From Myxococcales bacterium (GTDB taxonomy: Bacteria; Myxococcota_A; Bradymonadia; UBA7976; UBA1532): a stretch of DNA of 64,000 nt. The DNA lies in the NCBI GenBank assembly GCA_002731825.1, contig PCCS01000001.1, forward strand, positions 69,480 to 133,479, read 5' to 3'. The notes beneath the pieces were generated by a model that was not told the DNA's origin, searched no databases, and worked only from the letters and a program-made list of their open reading frames with translations. The position numbers were made by a program, and so were the translations under genes. Below, piece by piece: positions 44,986 through 54,478 of this stretch (position 1 is the stretch's first letter; every line of letters starts with the position of its first letter).

Positions 44986-45975
44986 GTGAGTTTAGCCCTT
45001 GAAATTGATGGTTTAACCAAGACCTTCCACCTTGGGTTTCTCGGAGCGCTTCGGCCGTTTCGAAAAGTTGCTGATGCCCTTCAGATGAAGGGGATTGCGT
45101 ATCGTGTGGATGCGGTGAGAGGGATTTCGCTCAACGTTGAGCAAGGTGAGATTTTTGGTTTTCTAGGCCCAAACGGCGCCGGTAAAACAACAACCATCAA
45201 AATGCTCATGGGTCTGATCCATCCGTCTGCAGGCAGCGCACGAATATTCGGTCAGTCAATCGGTCACATCCAGACTCGGGAGCGGATTGGTTTTCTACCA
45301 GAACATCCCTATTTCTATGAGCATCTAAAGCCCATCGAATTTCTCGAATATTACGCACGCTTATTTCCTATGACAGCGAGAGAAGGAAAAAAGCGAGCTC
45401 AAGCCTTGATCGATCGCGTTGGTCTAAATCATGCGGTCGACAGGCCCCTGCGTAAATATTCAAAGGGCATGATTCAGCGGGTTGGACTCGCACAAGCTCT
45501 TATCAATGACCCAGACCTCGTCATTCTCGATGAGCCCATGTCAGGACTCGACCCAATGGGCCGCAAGGATGTGCGCGACATCATTTTGGAATTGAGCGAG
45601 CGAGGTAAAACGATTTTCTTCAGCAGCCACATTCTACAAGATGTCGAGATGTTATGTAGCCGAGTGTCCATATTAGTCGATGGACAAATTCGTCGTGAAG
45701 GTCAGTTGTCTAGTCTATTGAGTGAGGGTCAAACTGAAGTCGAAGTGACTCTGGCGGATATCGGGGACGCGCAGGTCGAGGCTTTGAGTGCCTTTGCGAA
45801 GCGGGTCCAGAAAGTCGGCAAGGCCTATTCTTTTTCCACGGCTGATCAGGGGCGCGCGAATGCGCTTATCGAAGCGGCACTGACCGTTCAAGGGACGATT
45901 GTTAGAGTTGTGCCCATCGCGCGCAGCTTAGAGTCGGTCTTTGTCGAGCAAGCGGCCAGTGAGGTTCAATCATGA
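44986..45975 (+). CDS. pilH: ABC transporter ATP-binding protein (PilH-like)
   Basis: 329 aa. Walker A GPNGAGKTTT (~residue 65), signature YSKGMIQRVGLAQAL, Walker B LVILDEPMSGLDP and the H-loop FFSSHIL form a complete ABC ATPase of the DRA/ABC-2 type; ~100 residues at the end form a regulatory tail. In Myxococcus xanthus pilG-pilH-pilI follow pilA and are required for pilus export, and this gene has that position with two interposed genes. The symbol is given by that synteny. GTG start; the stop overlaps the permease gene by 4 bases (ATGA). Confidence 0.82.
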   Translation: MSLALEIDGLTKTFHLGFLGALRPFRKVADALQMKGIAYRVDAVRGISLNVEQGEIFGFLGPNGAGKTTTIKMLMGLIHPSAGSARIFGQSIGHIQTRERIGFLPEHPYFYEHLKPIEFLEYYARLFPMTAREGKKRAQALIDRVGLNHAVDRPLRKYSKGMIQRVGLAQALINDPDLVILDEPMSGLDPMGRKDVRDIILELSERGKTIFFSSHILQDVEMLCSRVSILVDGQIRREGQLSSLLSEGQTEVEVTLADIGDAQVEALSAFAKRVQKVGKAYSFSTADQGRANALIEAALTVQGTIVRVVPIARSLESVFVEQAASEVQS

Positions 45976-46757
45976 GAAAGATCCTGGCGGTTGCCCAAAA
46001 TACATTTCGTGAGGCCATACGAAATCGAATCTTTGCCAGCCTGATTTTCTTTACCCTCGGTCTTCTTGGATTCACCTTGGCAATGAGCTCGGCGTCCCTC
46101 CATGAAGAAGTGCGCTTAATGACTGACGTGGGCTTATTTCTCACGTCGACCGCCGCGGTCTTCATCTCAATTTTTACCGGCGTCAATCTGGTCTACAAAG
46201 AACTTGAGCGTAAAACCATTTACACTCTGATGGCAAAGCCCTTATCCAGACCACAGTTTCTGCTTGGGAAATATTTGGGTCTTCTACAAACCATGTTTGT
46301 TTTGGTCTCGGTTATGGGTCTGATGCTATGCGGAATTTTATCGAGCGTGGGCGGCCATGTAGGCATGGCCATTCTCCAGGCGATCTGGCTCATTTTTATC
46401 GAGGTGACCATCGTCGTGGCCGTCGCTTTGATCTTCTCCAGTTTTTCGACACCCTTTTTATCTGGGCTGATGACCCTCGGCGTTTTTGTGGTAGGACGCT
46501 TTGTGGATGCTCTCCAAAATTTACGCCTGGGTGATGCTGACAAGCCTGACGCAATGACATCAGTGGTCAGTACTCTCATTCGTGGGATCGTTCGCATTGT
46601 CCCCGATTTATCCATCTACAATGTGACACCGCAGGTGGTCTATAATCGTCCCATGACGGCGGAATTTATCGCCCAGTCTTCGCTGGTCGGACTGACTTAT
46701 ATCGTGGTTTGTTTGGGCATTGCGTCCGTTCTGTTTTCCCGACGAGATTTTGTCTAG
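45972..46757 (+). CDS. pilI: ABC-2 type permease (PilI-like)
   Basis: 261 aa with about six hydrophobic helices: IFASLIFFTLGLLGFTLAM, SAAVFISIFTGVNLVY, LQTMFVLVSVMGLMLCGIL, IWLIFIEVTIVVAVALIF, LSGLMTLGVFVVGRF and SSLVGLTYIVVCLGIASVLF. KTIYTLMAKPLSRPQFLLGKYLG between helices 2 and 3 is a common motif of NosY-like permeases. It should form the membrane channel for the adjacent ATPase. The gene follows it with a 4-base overlap and precedes the next gene with no gap (TAGATG). The substrate is unknown; the pilI symbol rests on synteny. Confidence 0.8.
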   Translation: MRKILAVAQNTFREAIRNRIFASLIFFTLGLLGFTLAMSSASLHEEVRLMTDVGLFLTSTAAVFISIFTGVNLVYKELERKTIYTLMAKPLSRPQFLLGKYLGLLQTMFVLVSVMGLMLCGILSSVGGHVGMAILQAIWLIFIEVTIVVAVALIFSSFSTPFLSGLMTLGVFVVGRFVDALQNLRLGDADKPDAMTSVVSTLIRGIVRIVPDLSIYNVTPQVVYNRPMTAEFIAQSSLVGLTYIVVCLGIASVLFSRRDFV

Positions 46758-47399
46758 ATGCTCCGCTGGGTCATTTTTGGCATTTGTTTTATTATCCTTG
46801 GTCTGTGGGGCCGTACGTGGTGGTCATCCCGTGCGGAGTTTACCCGGGCTGTCGCCTTGGAGCGTTCGGGCAAGATAGAAAAAGCCATCGAGCATTATCA
46901 ATATGCGGCCCGCTGGTACTCTCCCCTCGCGACCACACCGATCAGTGCTCGGTCCGCCTTACAAAGAATCGCCATAGATGCAGTTAAGAACAATAACGTG
47001 GACATCGCGCTCAAAGCCTATCGACGTCTTCGCGGCGCGATTTTATCGACACGCGGCATAACCAACCCAGGACACGCATTATTGCCGTCGACCAATGATG
47101 CCATCGCGGGATTGATGGCTCAGCAACAATTAGGATTAGCTGATGCGAGCAGTGCAGGCCGGACTGAGGCCGACTTGAAGGCACATCATTTACGCCTGCT
47201 TCAATTGGACCCGATCCCAGGTTTTGGGTGGTCGATGCTGATTGTTTTAAGTTTCCTAGGGTGGGTGTCCGCAGTCGTATTTACGATTCGGCGGGGGCTG
47301 AGTGCTGAACTTACAGTGGTCAAGGGCCCCTTTCTCAAAGGGACTCTTGCGACCATAATTTTACTGGGGCTCTGGGTGTTTGCGCTCTTTCGAGCCTGA
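46758..47399 (+). CDS. Membrane protein with a TPR-like segment
   Basis: 213 aa. An N-terminal helix (WVIFGICFIILGLWGRTW) and two C-terminal helices (SMLIVLSFLGWVSAVVF, GTLATIILLGLWVFALF) flank a ~110-residue soluble region. That region begins FTRAVALERSGKIEKAIEHYQYAARWYSP, one good tetratricopeptide-like unit. The ATG directly abuts the permease stop (TAGATG), so it is part of the same operon and probably works with that transporter. I do not recognise the family. Together with the TPR protein at 41970 it could supply the role of PilG. Confidence 0.72.
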   Translation: MLRWVIFGICFIILGLWGRTWWSSRAEFTRAVALERSGKIEKAIEHYQYAARWYSPLATTPISARSALQRIAIDAVKNNNVDIALKAYRRLRGAILSTRGITNPGHALLPSTNDAIAGLMAQQQLGLADASSAGRTEADLKAHHLRLLQLDPIPGFGWSMLIVLSFLGWVSAVVFTIRRGLSAELTVVKGPFLKGTLATIILLGLWVFALFRA

Positions 47400-47552
47400 C
47401 GGCGTAAACGGCTCTAGATCAGAGAGCCAAAAGGAAATTCTCTATTCGTTGCTTTCGTCCTTGACCCGTTGGCCTTGCTTGTCATACACGCTCTCTGCTC
47501 GGTTATTTTTGGTTGATAGGTCGTCAACGGACCCTTGTTGAAGGATGTGTGG

Positions 47553-48215
47553 ATGCGAGCTGCGGCTTTTTACGATGTCGACGGAACGCTCGTCGGTGCC
47601 AATGTGATACATGCGTACGCATTTTATGCACTCAATGACAGCACCTTGACTGGGAAATTAGGTCGAACGACGAAGTTGTTGGCATCGCTGCCTATGTATG
47701 CTGTTGCGGACCGTCTCGGCCGGAAATTTTTTAATGACATTTTCTATCGTAATTATGCAGGCCTACACGAAGACCGCTTGTGGGTGCTGGGCGAAGAGTT
47801 ATTCGAAAAAGTCATTCAGAAGCGTCTCTATCGGGAAATGCTCGATCTGATAAAACGCTCGCGCAGCGAGGGGTATCAGCAGGTTTTAATCACCGGTGCC
47901 ATCGAACAAATGGTCAGGCCGTTGGCTCGTTACCTAGAGGTTGATGCATGGTTTTCCAATCAACTCGAGATCGAAAACGAGAAAGCGACGGGGCGATTGT
48001 GTCCACCGGTGCTCGCTGGACCGGAAAAAGCTGCCTTCATTCGTCGATATGCGTTAGAAAACGACTTGGACCTCAATGCGTGTCGGGCCTATGCAGACAG
48101 TGGAAGTGATATCCCGATGCTGAGTACGGTTGGTCGCCCAATCGCGGTCAACCCGGATTCGAATCTGAAGGCAACGGCCAATGCCCATGACTGGCCGATC
48201 ATTTGGGCTAAATAG
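47553..48215 (+). CDS. HAD-IB family phosphatase (SerB/CicA-like)
   Basis: About 220 aa from the ATG at 47553, which has AAGGA 7 bases upstream; the track's TTG at 47535 is unlikely. HAD motif I is FYDVDGTLVG with the nucleophile Asp, motif II is VLITGAIEQ, and motif III/IV are GPEKAAFI and AYADSGSDIPML. The cap insertion resembles HAD-IB enzymes that act on small phosphate esters, including phosphoserine and lipid phosphates. It is first in a four-gene operon with a LarA-like protein, a multidomain acyl enzyme and an SDR, so a phosphorylated lipid intermediate is a reasonable substrate. Confidence 0.85.
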   Translation: MRAAAFYDVDGTLVGANVIHAYAFYALNDSTLTGKLGRTTKLLASLPMYAVADRLGRKFFNDIFYRNYAGLHEDRLWVLGEELFEKVIQKRLYREMLDLIKRSRSEGYQQVLITGAIEQMVRPLARYLEVDAWFSNQLEIENEKATGRLCPPVLAGPEKAAFIRRYALENDLDLNACRAYADSGSDIPMLSTVGRPIAVNPDSNLKATANAHDWPIIWAK

Positions 48216-48241
48216 GCAACCCGACGCTGTCAGGAGTTAGC

Positions 48242-49852
48242 ATGGCACGACCAAAACCCAGGATTTCTCGTGAGTCGAACATCGAGTTTATTGACGATAA
48301 ATCCGGTGCCAGAATGGTGCATTACGGAACCCGCTTTCGAGAAGTCGTTCTGCCTCGCGGCAGTCGGGTTATTTATCCCAATGCGCCATTGGACCCCCTC
48401 GGCAATCCCAAAGCAGCCATCCGCTATGCGCTCAACCACCCTGAAGGCGCCGACCCATTTTTTGCTCAGCTTAAGCCTGGAATGAAGCTCACTATCGCGA
48501 TGGACGATATCTCGCTTCCATTGCCTCCCATGAAGAGTCCAGATCTCCGAGAGCTGATCTTGACGGAATTGCTTAAGCAGTGCGCAGAATATGGCGTTGA
48601 TGACATCCATATTATTATCGCTGTATGCCTCCACAGGCATATGACAGGTCCTGAGATCCGTAAAACCGTCGGCTCTAAGATTTACAACGAATATTACCCT
48701 GACCGCCTCTATAATCATGATGCTGAGGATTTGGACAACATCGTCGAACTCGGCGAGACCGACCATGGTGAACGCGTGCGTTTAAACAGGCGCGCAGCCG
48801 AGAGCGATCTACTTGTTTACGTAAATATTAATCTCGTGCCCATGGACGGAGGGCATAAGAGCGTGACCGTTGGCTTGTGCGACTACCTCTCCGTAAGTGC
48901 CCATCACAACACACATACAATGCATCGTTGTCACAGCTATATGGACCCAAGGCCAGACAAGTCCAGATTGGCAAAAATCTGTAACCGAATGGGCGAGATC
49001 GTCGATAAAGAATTAAATGTTTTTCATATCGAAACGGCGTTGAATAACCGCATGTATGGAGGGCAACTTGCCTACCTAGGGCGTCCAGAGACAACCTGGT
49101 CGGAGTTTGACCGGGCGAAGTTTCAAGGGAGTTGTGCTCTGCTGGAAAGACTCCCAGAAAGTGCCCGGCGCAGCTTCTTTGAGAAGATACCGTCCCACTA
49201 TGAATTGACGGCGATACATGCGGGTGCAACAGAACCCACCCATGACAAAATTCTGGATGCATGTTTCAAGCAATATGCAGTCCCCGTCAAAGGGCAATGT
49301 GACGTTTTAGTCAGTGGGATTCCCTTTATTTCCCCTTACAACGTCAACAGCATTTTGAATCCCTTACTGATTCAAGTCATGGCGCTCGGTTATCTTTTCA
49401 ACATGTATCGGGGCTCACCTTTGATTAAGAAAGATGGGGTGATGATTCTTTTTCACCCATGCCATGAGTCCTTCAATCGAACCCACCATCCATCCTATGT
49501 TGAGTTTTATCATCGGATTTTATCCATTGGGACCAATAGCTACGATATTCACCAATACGAACGTGAATTTGCAGAGAACCCAGACTACATCCACATGTAC
49601 CGTCACGGAAATGCCTACCACGGCGTACACCCGTTCTACATGTGGTATTGGGGTGATGCTGGCCGCGCTTGGGTCGGCAAGGTCATCGTTGTCGAGCCTG
49701 AAAACCTTCGCGTTCCAAAGCAGCTTGGTTGGGAGTCGGCCCCGGATTTCAATACGGCCATGGATATGGCTCGTTCATTTCTCGGTAAGCCACACCCCGA
49801 AGTGACGATGTCTCACGCGCCGCCTATCATGATCGCCGATGTGGAGGCCTAA
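48242..49852 (+). CDS. Lactate racemase N-terminal-like (DUF2088) protein
   Basis: 536 aa. Family landmarks are KLTIAMDDISLPLPP (near residue 80), CLHRHMTGPEIRKTVGSKIYNE and the mid-region SVTVGLCDYLSVSAHHNTHTM; LarA has related motifs with its His residues for the nickel-pincer cofactor. larB, larC and larE cofactor genes are absent here, so lactate racemisation is doubtful. The protein is longer than LarA (~420 aa) and ends with a C-terminal PxYxWYWGD region. No signal peptide. It lies 26 bases after the HAD gene and abuts the multidomain enzyme (GTG start directly after the stop), which argues for a shared lipid-related pathway. Confidence 0.8.
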   Translation: MARPKPRISRESNIEFIDDKSGARMVHYGTRFREVVLPRGSRVIYPNAPLDPLGNPKAAIRYALNHPEGADPFFAQLKPGMKLTIAMDDISLPLPPMKSPDLRELILTELLKQCAEYGVDDIHIIIAVCLHRHMTGPEIRKTVGSKIYNEYYPDRLYNHDAEDLDNIVELGETDHGERVRLNRRAAESDLLVYVNINLVPMDGGHKSVTVGLCDYLSVSAHHNTHTMHRCHSYMDPRPDKSRLAKICNRMGEIVDKELNVFHIETALNNRMYGGQLAYLGRPETTWSEFDRAKFQGSCALLERLPESARRSFFEKIPSHYELTAIHAGATEPTHDKILDACFKQYAVPVKGQCDVLVSGIPFISPYNVNSILNPLLIQVMALGYLFNMYRGSPLIKKDGVMILFHPCHESFNRTHHPSYVEFYHRILSIGTNSYDIHQYEREFAENPDYIHMYRHGNAYHGVHPFYMWYWGDAGRAWVGKVIVVEPENLRVPKQLGWESAPDFNTAMDMARSFLGKPHPEVTMSHAPPIMIADVEA

Positions 49853-52800
49853 GTGGCGGACACGAGCGAAAAAACAAGCCTTGGCGAGATCCTAAATGTC
49901 ATAGACAGTTTTTCTGGTAAGCATATTTTCATTACCGGAGTGACTGGATTTGTGGGCAAAGTTTTACTCGCGATGCTTGCGGCTCGTGTACCCACGGTGC
50001 GTCGGGTCAGTGTCTTAGTCCGTACGAACCGTGATTACGACAACGCACGACGGCGGTTTGACGCCGTTGTTGCAAAATCCGAACCCTTTGATGCTGTCGC
50101 CAAGACAGTTGGCAAAGACGCGTTGAAGGTGTGGTGCGATGATGTTGTCAATGTCGTCAAGGGGGATATCAGCCTCGAACGTCTCGGTTTAAGCAAAAGA
50201 GCCTACCAAGAGCTCACCGAAAACGATCCGGTCGACCTCATTTTGCATTGCGCTGGCAATGTGAATTTTAATCCCCCCCTCGATCAGGCCTTGATGGTGA
50301 ATTCCATGGGCGTCGCCCATAAGGTCGAATTTGCTCGAGATGCCGGATGCCCGCTCGTCCACATGAGTACCTGTTTTGTTGTTGGACAGCGTTCGGGCCC
50401 CATCGATGAGAATCGAACAATTGTTGGCTATGCCCCCAATGGACGTGAATTTGACCCGGAACGCGAGCTGTCCGACGCAGTGTTTCTCGCCGCAGAAGTC
50501 AGACGAAGAGCTGATGCTCAAGCCCTTGAATGCAGATTCCTTGATGAAGCTAAAAAGAGACTGACTGACACCGGGCTGGATTATGAGGACCCACAGCGCT
50601 TACAGGCGGCCTTTGAGGCCCGAAAGACCCGCTGGGTCAACGACGAACTCACGCGAGAGGGCATGGAGCGCGCCCAACAATGGGGATGGACGAATACATA
50701 TACGTATACAAAAAGCCTTGGAGAACAGCTCACGCTCAAGCGCGCTGCCGAAATGGGCGTACGTGTCTCCATCGTTCGGCCGGCCATCGTGGAGAGCGCT
50801 GTTGAATTTCCTTTTTCAGGGTGGAACGAAGGCGTTAACACTTGCGCCCCCTTTGTCTACATCATGTACAAAGGACACCGGTTTATACCCTGTAACCCGG
50901 ACAACATTCTCGACCTGGTTCCCGTTGATTATGTATGTCGCGGCACTATATTGGCCGGTGCTGACTTGCTGTCTGGTGGTTCGTCCCAGGTTTTTCACTT
51001 AGCCTCGGGCGATTCAAATCCGCTGCGCATGCGGCGCGCCGTTGAGATGACAAATTTGGCCTGGAGACGGCATTATGACCGTCATGAAAAAAACCTAATT
51101 AAACGCCATGTCATGCGTAATCTGGACTCCATCCCTGTGGACCGAGAGACATACAATCGAATCAGTGCACCGCAAGTCAATCGTGTGACTAAATCGACAC
51201 GAGCCGCGCTTAAAATGATTCCGAAATCTTGGCTGGGTCCCGTTCGACCTTTGGTCAAGCAGCTTGATGGGGCGCTGGCTGGACTGGAGAAAGCAAGCGG
51301 AGTTTGTAACTCAATCTTGGATTTGTTTGCCCCCTTCGTCGAAGAGAACAACCCGTGCTTTAGCACGAGCAATATCAGAACTTTGAGTACAAGATTGCCC
51401 CAGGGCAACACCAGTGAGTTTGCATTTAGTATAGCTGAACTCGATTGGCGCCACTACTGGATCGATGTCCACATGCAGGGGCTCCAAAAGTGGGTGTTCG
51501 GTGAACTAGACGATCGCATGAGGCCGGTTCGCAAGGTCGCCAAAGCACGGGATTTAGTCGAAGTCTTCAGGACCGCGTGTCGTGCACACAAAGAACGTAA
51601 AGCGGTTAGTTTTTACACCGCCGAGCAGGGGGTTGAGTCAACCTATACCTACGGAGAAGTGTGGGATGCGGCGTGCCGAGTCGCCGGCTATCTGAAGGAC
51701 AAGGGGATCAAGCAAGGCGACGCCGTCGTGCTGATGAGTAAGAACGAGCCGGCCTGGCCCATGGTCTACTTTGGAATTCTTCTGGCGGATGCGGTGGCTG
51801 TTCCGGTTGATTTTGAAATGCCCGATGCGGAGTTGGGCCGAATTCTAGAGAAATCTGAGTCAAAGCTCTTGATTCATCACGAGGAACGATTACCCGATCA
51901 CACGTGTCCAATGGCCTCCATTGATGCCGTCTTTGATTCTGAACCTTTACTCGACATTGAGTGCCGAGATCGAAGCGACGAGGTTGCCAGTCTTTTGTTT
52001 ACCAGTGGGACCACGGGTGATCCAAAAGGTGTCATGTTGTCGCACGGCAATTTCACAGCGCTTCTCGCCTCACTGCACGGTACGTTTCGTGTTGACCATA
52101 AGGATCGTTTCTTAAGCGTTTTGCCCTTATTTCATACGTTTGAGTTTAGCTGTGGATTGCTGATGCCATTGAGCGTGGGCGCTCACGTGATGTATCTAGA
52201 TGAATTAGAGGGTGGGATTTTACGTGAAGCCCTCTCGAATTTTAGACCCACCGGGCTTATCGGTGTGCCCGCCTTGTGGGATGTCTTGCATCGTCGAATT
52301 GAGACCGAAGTGCGCGACCGAGGTGAAGCAGCTCACTTGGCATTTACAGGGATGTTACGCCTCTCTAGGTTTTTGAAAAAACAGTATGGGGTTAATTTAG
52401 GACCCATGTCATTTAGTGAGGTTCACCGGATGCTGGGTGGTCAAATTCGGCATTTGATCAGCGGTGGGGCCGCGCTCAGTGAGCCGGTTCTCAACGCCTT
52501 CGAAGGCCTTGGTTTCGAACTTCTCGAAGGCTATGGCCTGACGGAGGCCGCACCTGTTTTGAGCGTTCGTCGTCCCGGCGATCGCAAGGGGTCAGGCAGT
52601 GTTGGAACTGGGCTACCAGGTGTCAGTATACATGTGCTCGACCCGGACGCAGATGGTGTTGGTGAAGTGGTCGCCAGGGGAGCCAACGTAATGGCTGGGT
52701 ATCTAAATGACCCGGAAGCCACCCGTGATACGGTCAAAGGCGGTTGGCTACACACCGGTGATCTGGGCCGACTCGACAAGGATGGCCGTCTCACCTTGGT

Positions 52801-54475
52801 GGGTCGACGCAAAGAACTGATCGTCACCAGCAGTGGGAAGAACGTCTATCCCGATGAACTAGAGTCCGTTTACAGCGACCACGATTTGATCGAGGAAATT
52901 TGCATCGTTGGCATTCCGGATCCGCAGGGTGATCAGCGGGTCGGTGCTTTGGTCGTTCCAGTCGACAACCCACCCGCTGATTATCAAGCGCAAATCAAAG
53001 GCCACTTTACCAAAATCGGTATGGGCCTCGCGGATCATCAACGGATTCGGACACTTCGATTTTGGACTGAAAAACTGCCTCGTACAGCCACTCGTAAGAT
53101 TAAACGAGCTGAGGTGAGAGACCAATTGATTCGCTTAGTAAGTGTTGGCAAAACCTCTAGACGGGAGGGGATGTCTGTTCCCGTTGGACGTGAGCCCGCT
53201 TGGCTTTATGGGGCAATTGCGGCCCTTTCAGACCTTGAATCTGTTGATGTCACACCTGAGACACAGCTGCTTCAAGACTTGGGTCTGAGCAGCTTGCAGT
53301 ATGTTGAGTTGAGACTCTTAATTGAGGAAAAGGCCAAGACCAGTCTCGACCCGGAGCGTCTCGCTGCATGTGCAACGGTCGGCGAATTAGCGCAACTGGT
53401 CGACTCGAAAGACTTTGGTAAGCCAACTGTCGTAGTGGATGTGCAAGAGGCGCGTCGAATGCCGGAGTCATTGGCAGACTTAGGAAGACAGTTTCTCGGT
53501 TCCGCTCAAAACAAGCTCTATGACCAGGCGTTTCAGGTGCAGGTCAGGGGCACTGAGAACATCCCTAGAAATAGCCAAGTTCTCGTCATCAGCAACCATT
53601 CGAGCCATCTCGATATGGGCCTGGTGAAATATGCACTCGGTGATTATGCGCCGAATCTATCCACACTTGCAGCGAGTGATTACTTTTTCGACAAGCAATA
53701 TAAACGAGACTTTTTTGAACCATTTACCAATCTCATCCCGGTTGAGCGAAGCGGGTCATTAGAAAAGAGTTTGCGCCATGCGGAAACGGCCCTTCATCGA
53801 GGACGGATCGTCCTTGTATTTCCCGAGGGAACCCGTTCACAGGATGGTCAGCTACAAGAATTCAAGCATGGGGTCGGTTATCTACAGCAGAAGAGTCAGC
53901 TGTCTGTTCTACCTTTGTACTTGAGAGGGACTTACCGGGCCTTACCCAAAGGGGCGGCCGTACCCACCAAGCGTAAGCTGACAGCCGTTATCGGACCAGT
54001 GATTGATACTGCCTTTATCGAAGAACAGACCGCCGGGATGAATCGAATCGAGGCCTATGCAAGAATTGCTGAAATTCTGCATCTCGCTGTGAGCGCCCTT
54101 CGTGATGGGCAGGCCTACCCGTGGCTCGAGAGTAAAACTGTGGCGCGTGGTCAGTCAGAGTTAGAAGCAATTTTTGAAGAACTACCTCATCGCTTCGTTC
54201 CAGAAGCTTTATCAAAACCGACGACCTGGTATTTCAGTTTAGGTGATAAGTCGGATGGAAAGTGGACGCTTCGGGCTAAAGAAGACCATGTCGAGGCGAC
54301 CCCGGGTCGACCGGTCGATGGAAATGCCGACTGCGTTTTGAAAACCGATGTGAAAACATTTACGAAAATTGTGCGTGAAGGGTATGTCCCTTCGTTTACT
54401 GAGTTCACCGATGGGCGGGTTAAAACCAATGATCCGAACTTATTAATGCAATTTAAATCGACGTTTGGACTCTAA
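49853..54475 (+). CDS. Multidomain acyl reductase / AMP-ligase / ACP / acyltransferase / SCP2 (ElbD-like)
   Basis: 1540 aa. From the N-terminus: an NAD(P)-binding thioester-reductase domain (IFITGVTGFVGKVLL, ~25; TYTKSLGEQL, ~285), an AMP-binding ligase (~560-1080; LLFTSGTTGDPKGVMLSHGN, ~715; GWLHTGDLG), a carrier domain (~1110-1190; LGLSSLQYVEL gives the phosphopantetheine Ser, ~1143), a PlsC acyltransferase (NHSSHLD ~1250; FPEGTRSQ ~1322), and a C-terminal SCP2-like domain (~1440-1540). It could activate a fatty acid, load it on the carrier, reduce it toward an alcohol or aldehyde and transfer an acyl group. ElbD of Myxococcus, needed for ether lipids, is a similar multifunctional enzyme. 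GTG start with GGAGG upstream. Confidence 0.85.
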   Translation: MADTSEKTSLGEILNVIDSFSGKHIFITGVTGFVGKVLLAMLAARVPTVRRVSVLVRTNRDYDNARRRFDAVVAKSEPFDAVAKTVGKDALKVWCDDVVNVVKGDISLERLGLSKRAYQELTENDPVDLILHCAGNVNFNPPLDQALMVNSMGVAHKVEFARDAGCPLVHMSTCFVVGQRSGPIDENRTIVGYAPNGREFDPERELSDAVFLAAEVRRRADAQALECRFLDEAKKRLTDTGLDYEDPQRLQAAFEARKTRWVNDELTREGMERAQQWGWTNTYTYTKSLGEQLTLKRAAEMGVRVSIVRPAIVESAVEFPFSGWNEGVNTCAPFVYIMYKGHRFIPCNPDNILDLVPVDYVCRGTILAGADLLSGGSSQVFHLASGDSNPLRMRRAVEMTNLAWRRHYDRHEKNLIKRHVMRNLDSIPVDRETYNRISAPQVNRVTKSTRAALKMIPKSWLGPVRPLVKQLDGALAGLEKASGVCNSILDLFAPFVEENNPCFSTSNIRTLSTRLPQGNTSEFAFSIAELDWRHYWIDVHMQGLQKWVFGELDDRMRPVRKVAKARDLVEVFRTACRAHKERKAVSFYTAEQGVESTYTYGEVWDAACRVAGYLKDKGIKQGDAVVLMSKNEPAWPMVYFGILLADAVAVPVDFEMPDAELGRILEKSESKLLIHHEERLPDHTCPMASIDAVFDSEPLLDIECRDRSDEVASLLFTSGTTGDPKGVMLSHGNFTALLASLHGTFRVDHKDRFLSVLPLFHTFEFSCGLLMPLSVGAHVMYLDELEGGILREALSNFRPTGLIGVPALWDVLHRRIETEVRDRGEAAHLAFTGMLRLSRFLKKQYGVNLGPMSFSEVHRMLGGQIRHLISGGAALSEPVLNAFEGLGFELLEGYGLTEAAPVLSVRRPGDRKGSGSVGTGLPGVSIHVLDPDADGVGEVVARGANVMAGYLNDPEATRDTVKGGWLHTGDLGRLDKDGRLTLVGRRKELIVTSSGKNVYPDELESVYSDHDLIEEICIVGIPDPQGDQRVGALVVPVDNPPADYQAQIKGHFTKIGMGLADHQRIRTLRFWTEKLPRTATRKIKRAEVRDQLIRLVSVGKTSRREGMSVPVGREPAWLYGAIAALSDLESVDVTPETQLLQDLGLSSLQYVELRLLIEEKAKTSLDPERLAACATVGELAQLVDSKDFGKPTVVVDVQEARRMPESLADLGRQFLGSAQNKLYDQAFQVQVRGTENIPRNSQVLVISNHSSHLDMGLVKYALGDYAPNLSTLAASDYFFDKQYKRDFFEPFTNLIPVERSGSLEKSLRHAETALHRGRIVLVFPEGTRSQDGQLQEFKHGVGYLQQKSQLSVLPLYLRGTYRALPKGAAVPTKRKLTAVIGPVIDTAFIEEQTAGMNRIEAYARIAEILHLAVSALRDGQAYPWLESKTVARGQSELEAIFEELPHRFVPEALSKPTTWYFSLGDKSDGKWTLRAKEDHVEATPGRPVDGNADCVLKTDVKTFTKIVREGYVPSFTEFTDGRVKTNDPNLLMQFKSTFGL

Positions 54476-54478
54476 GGT

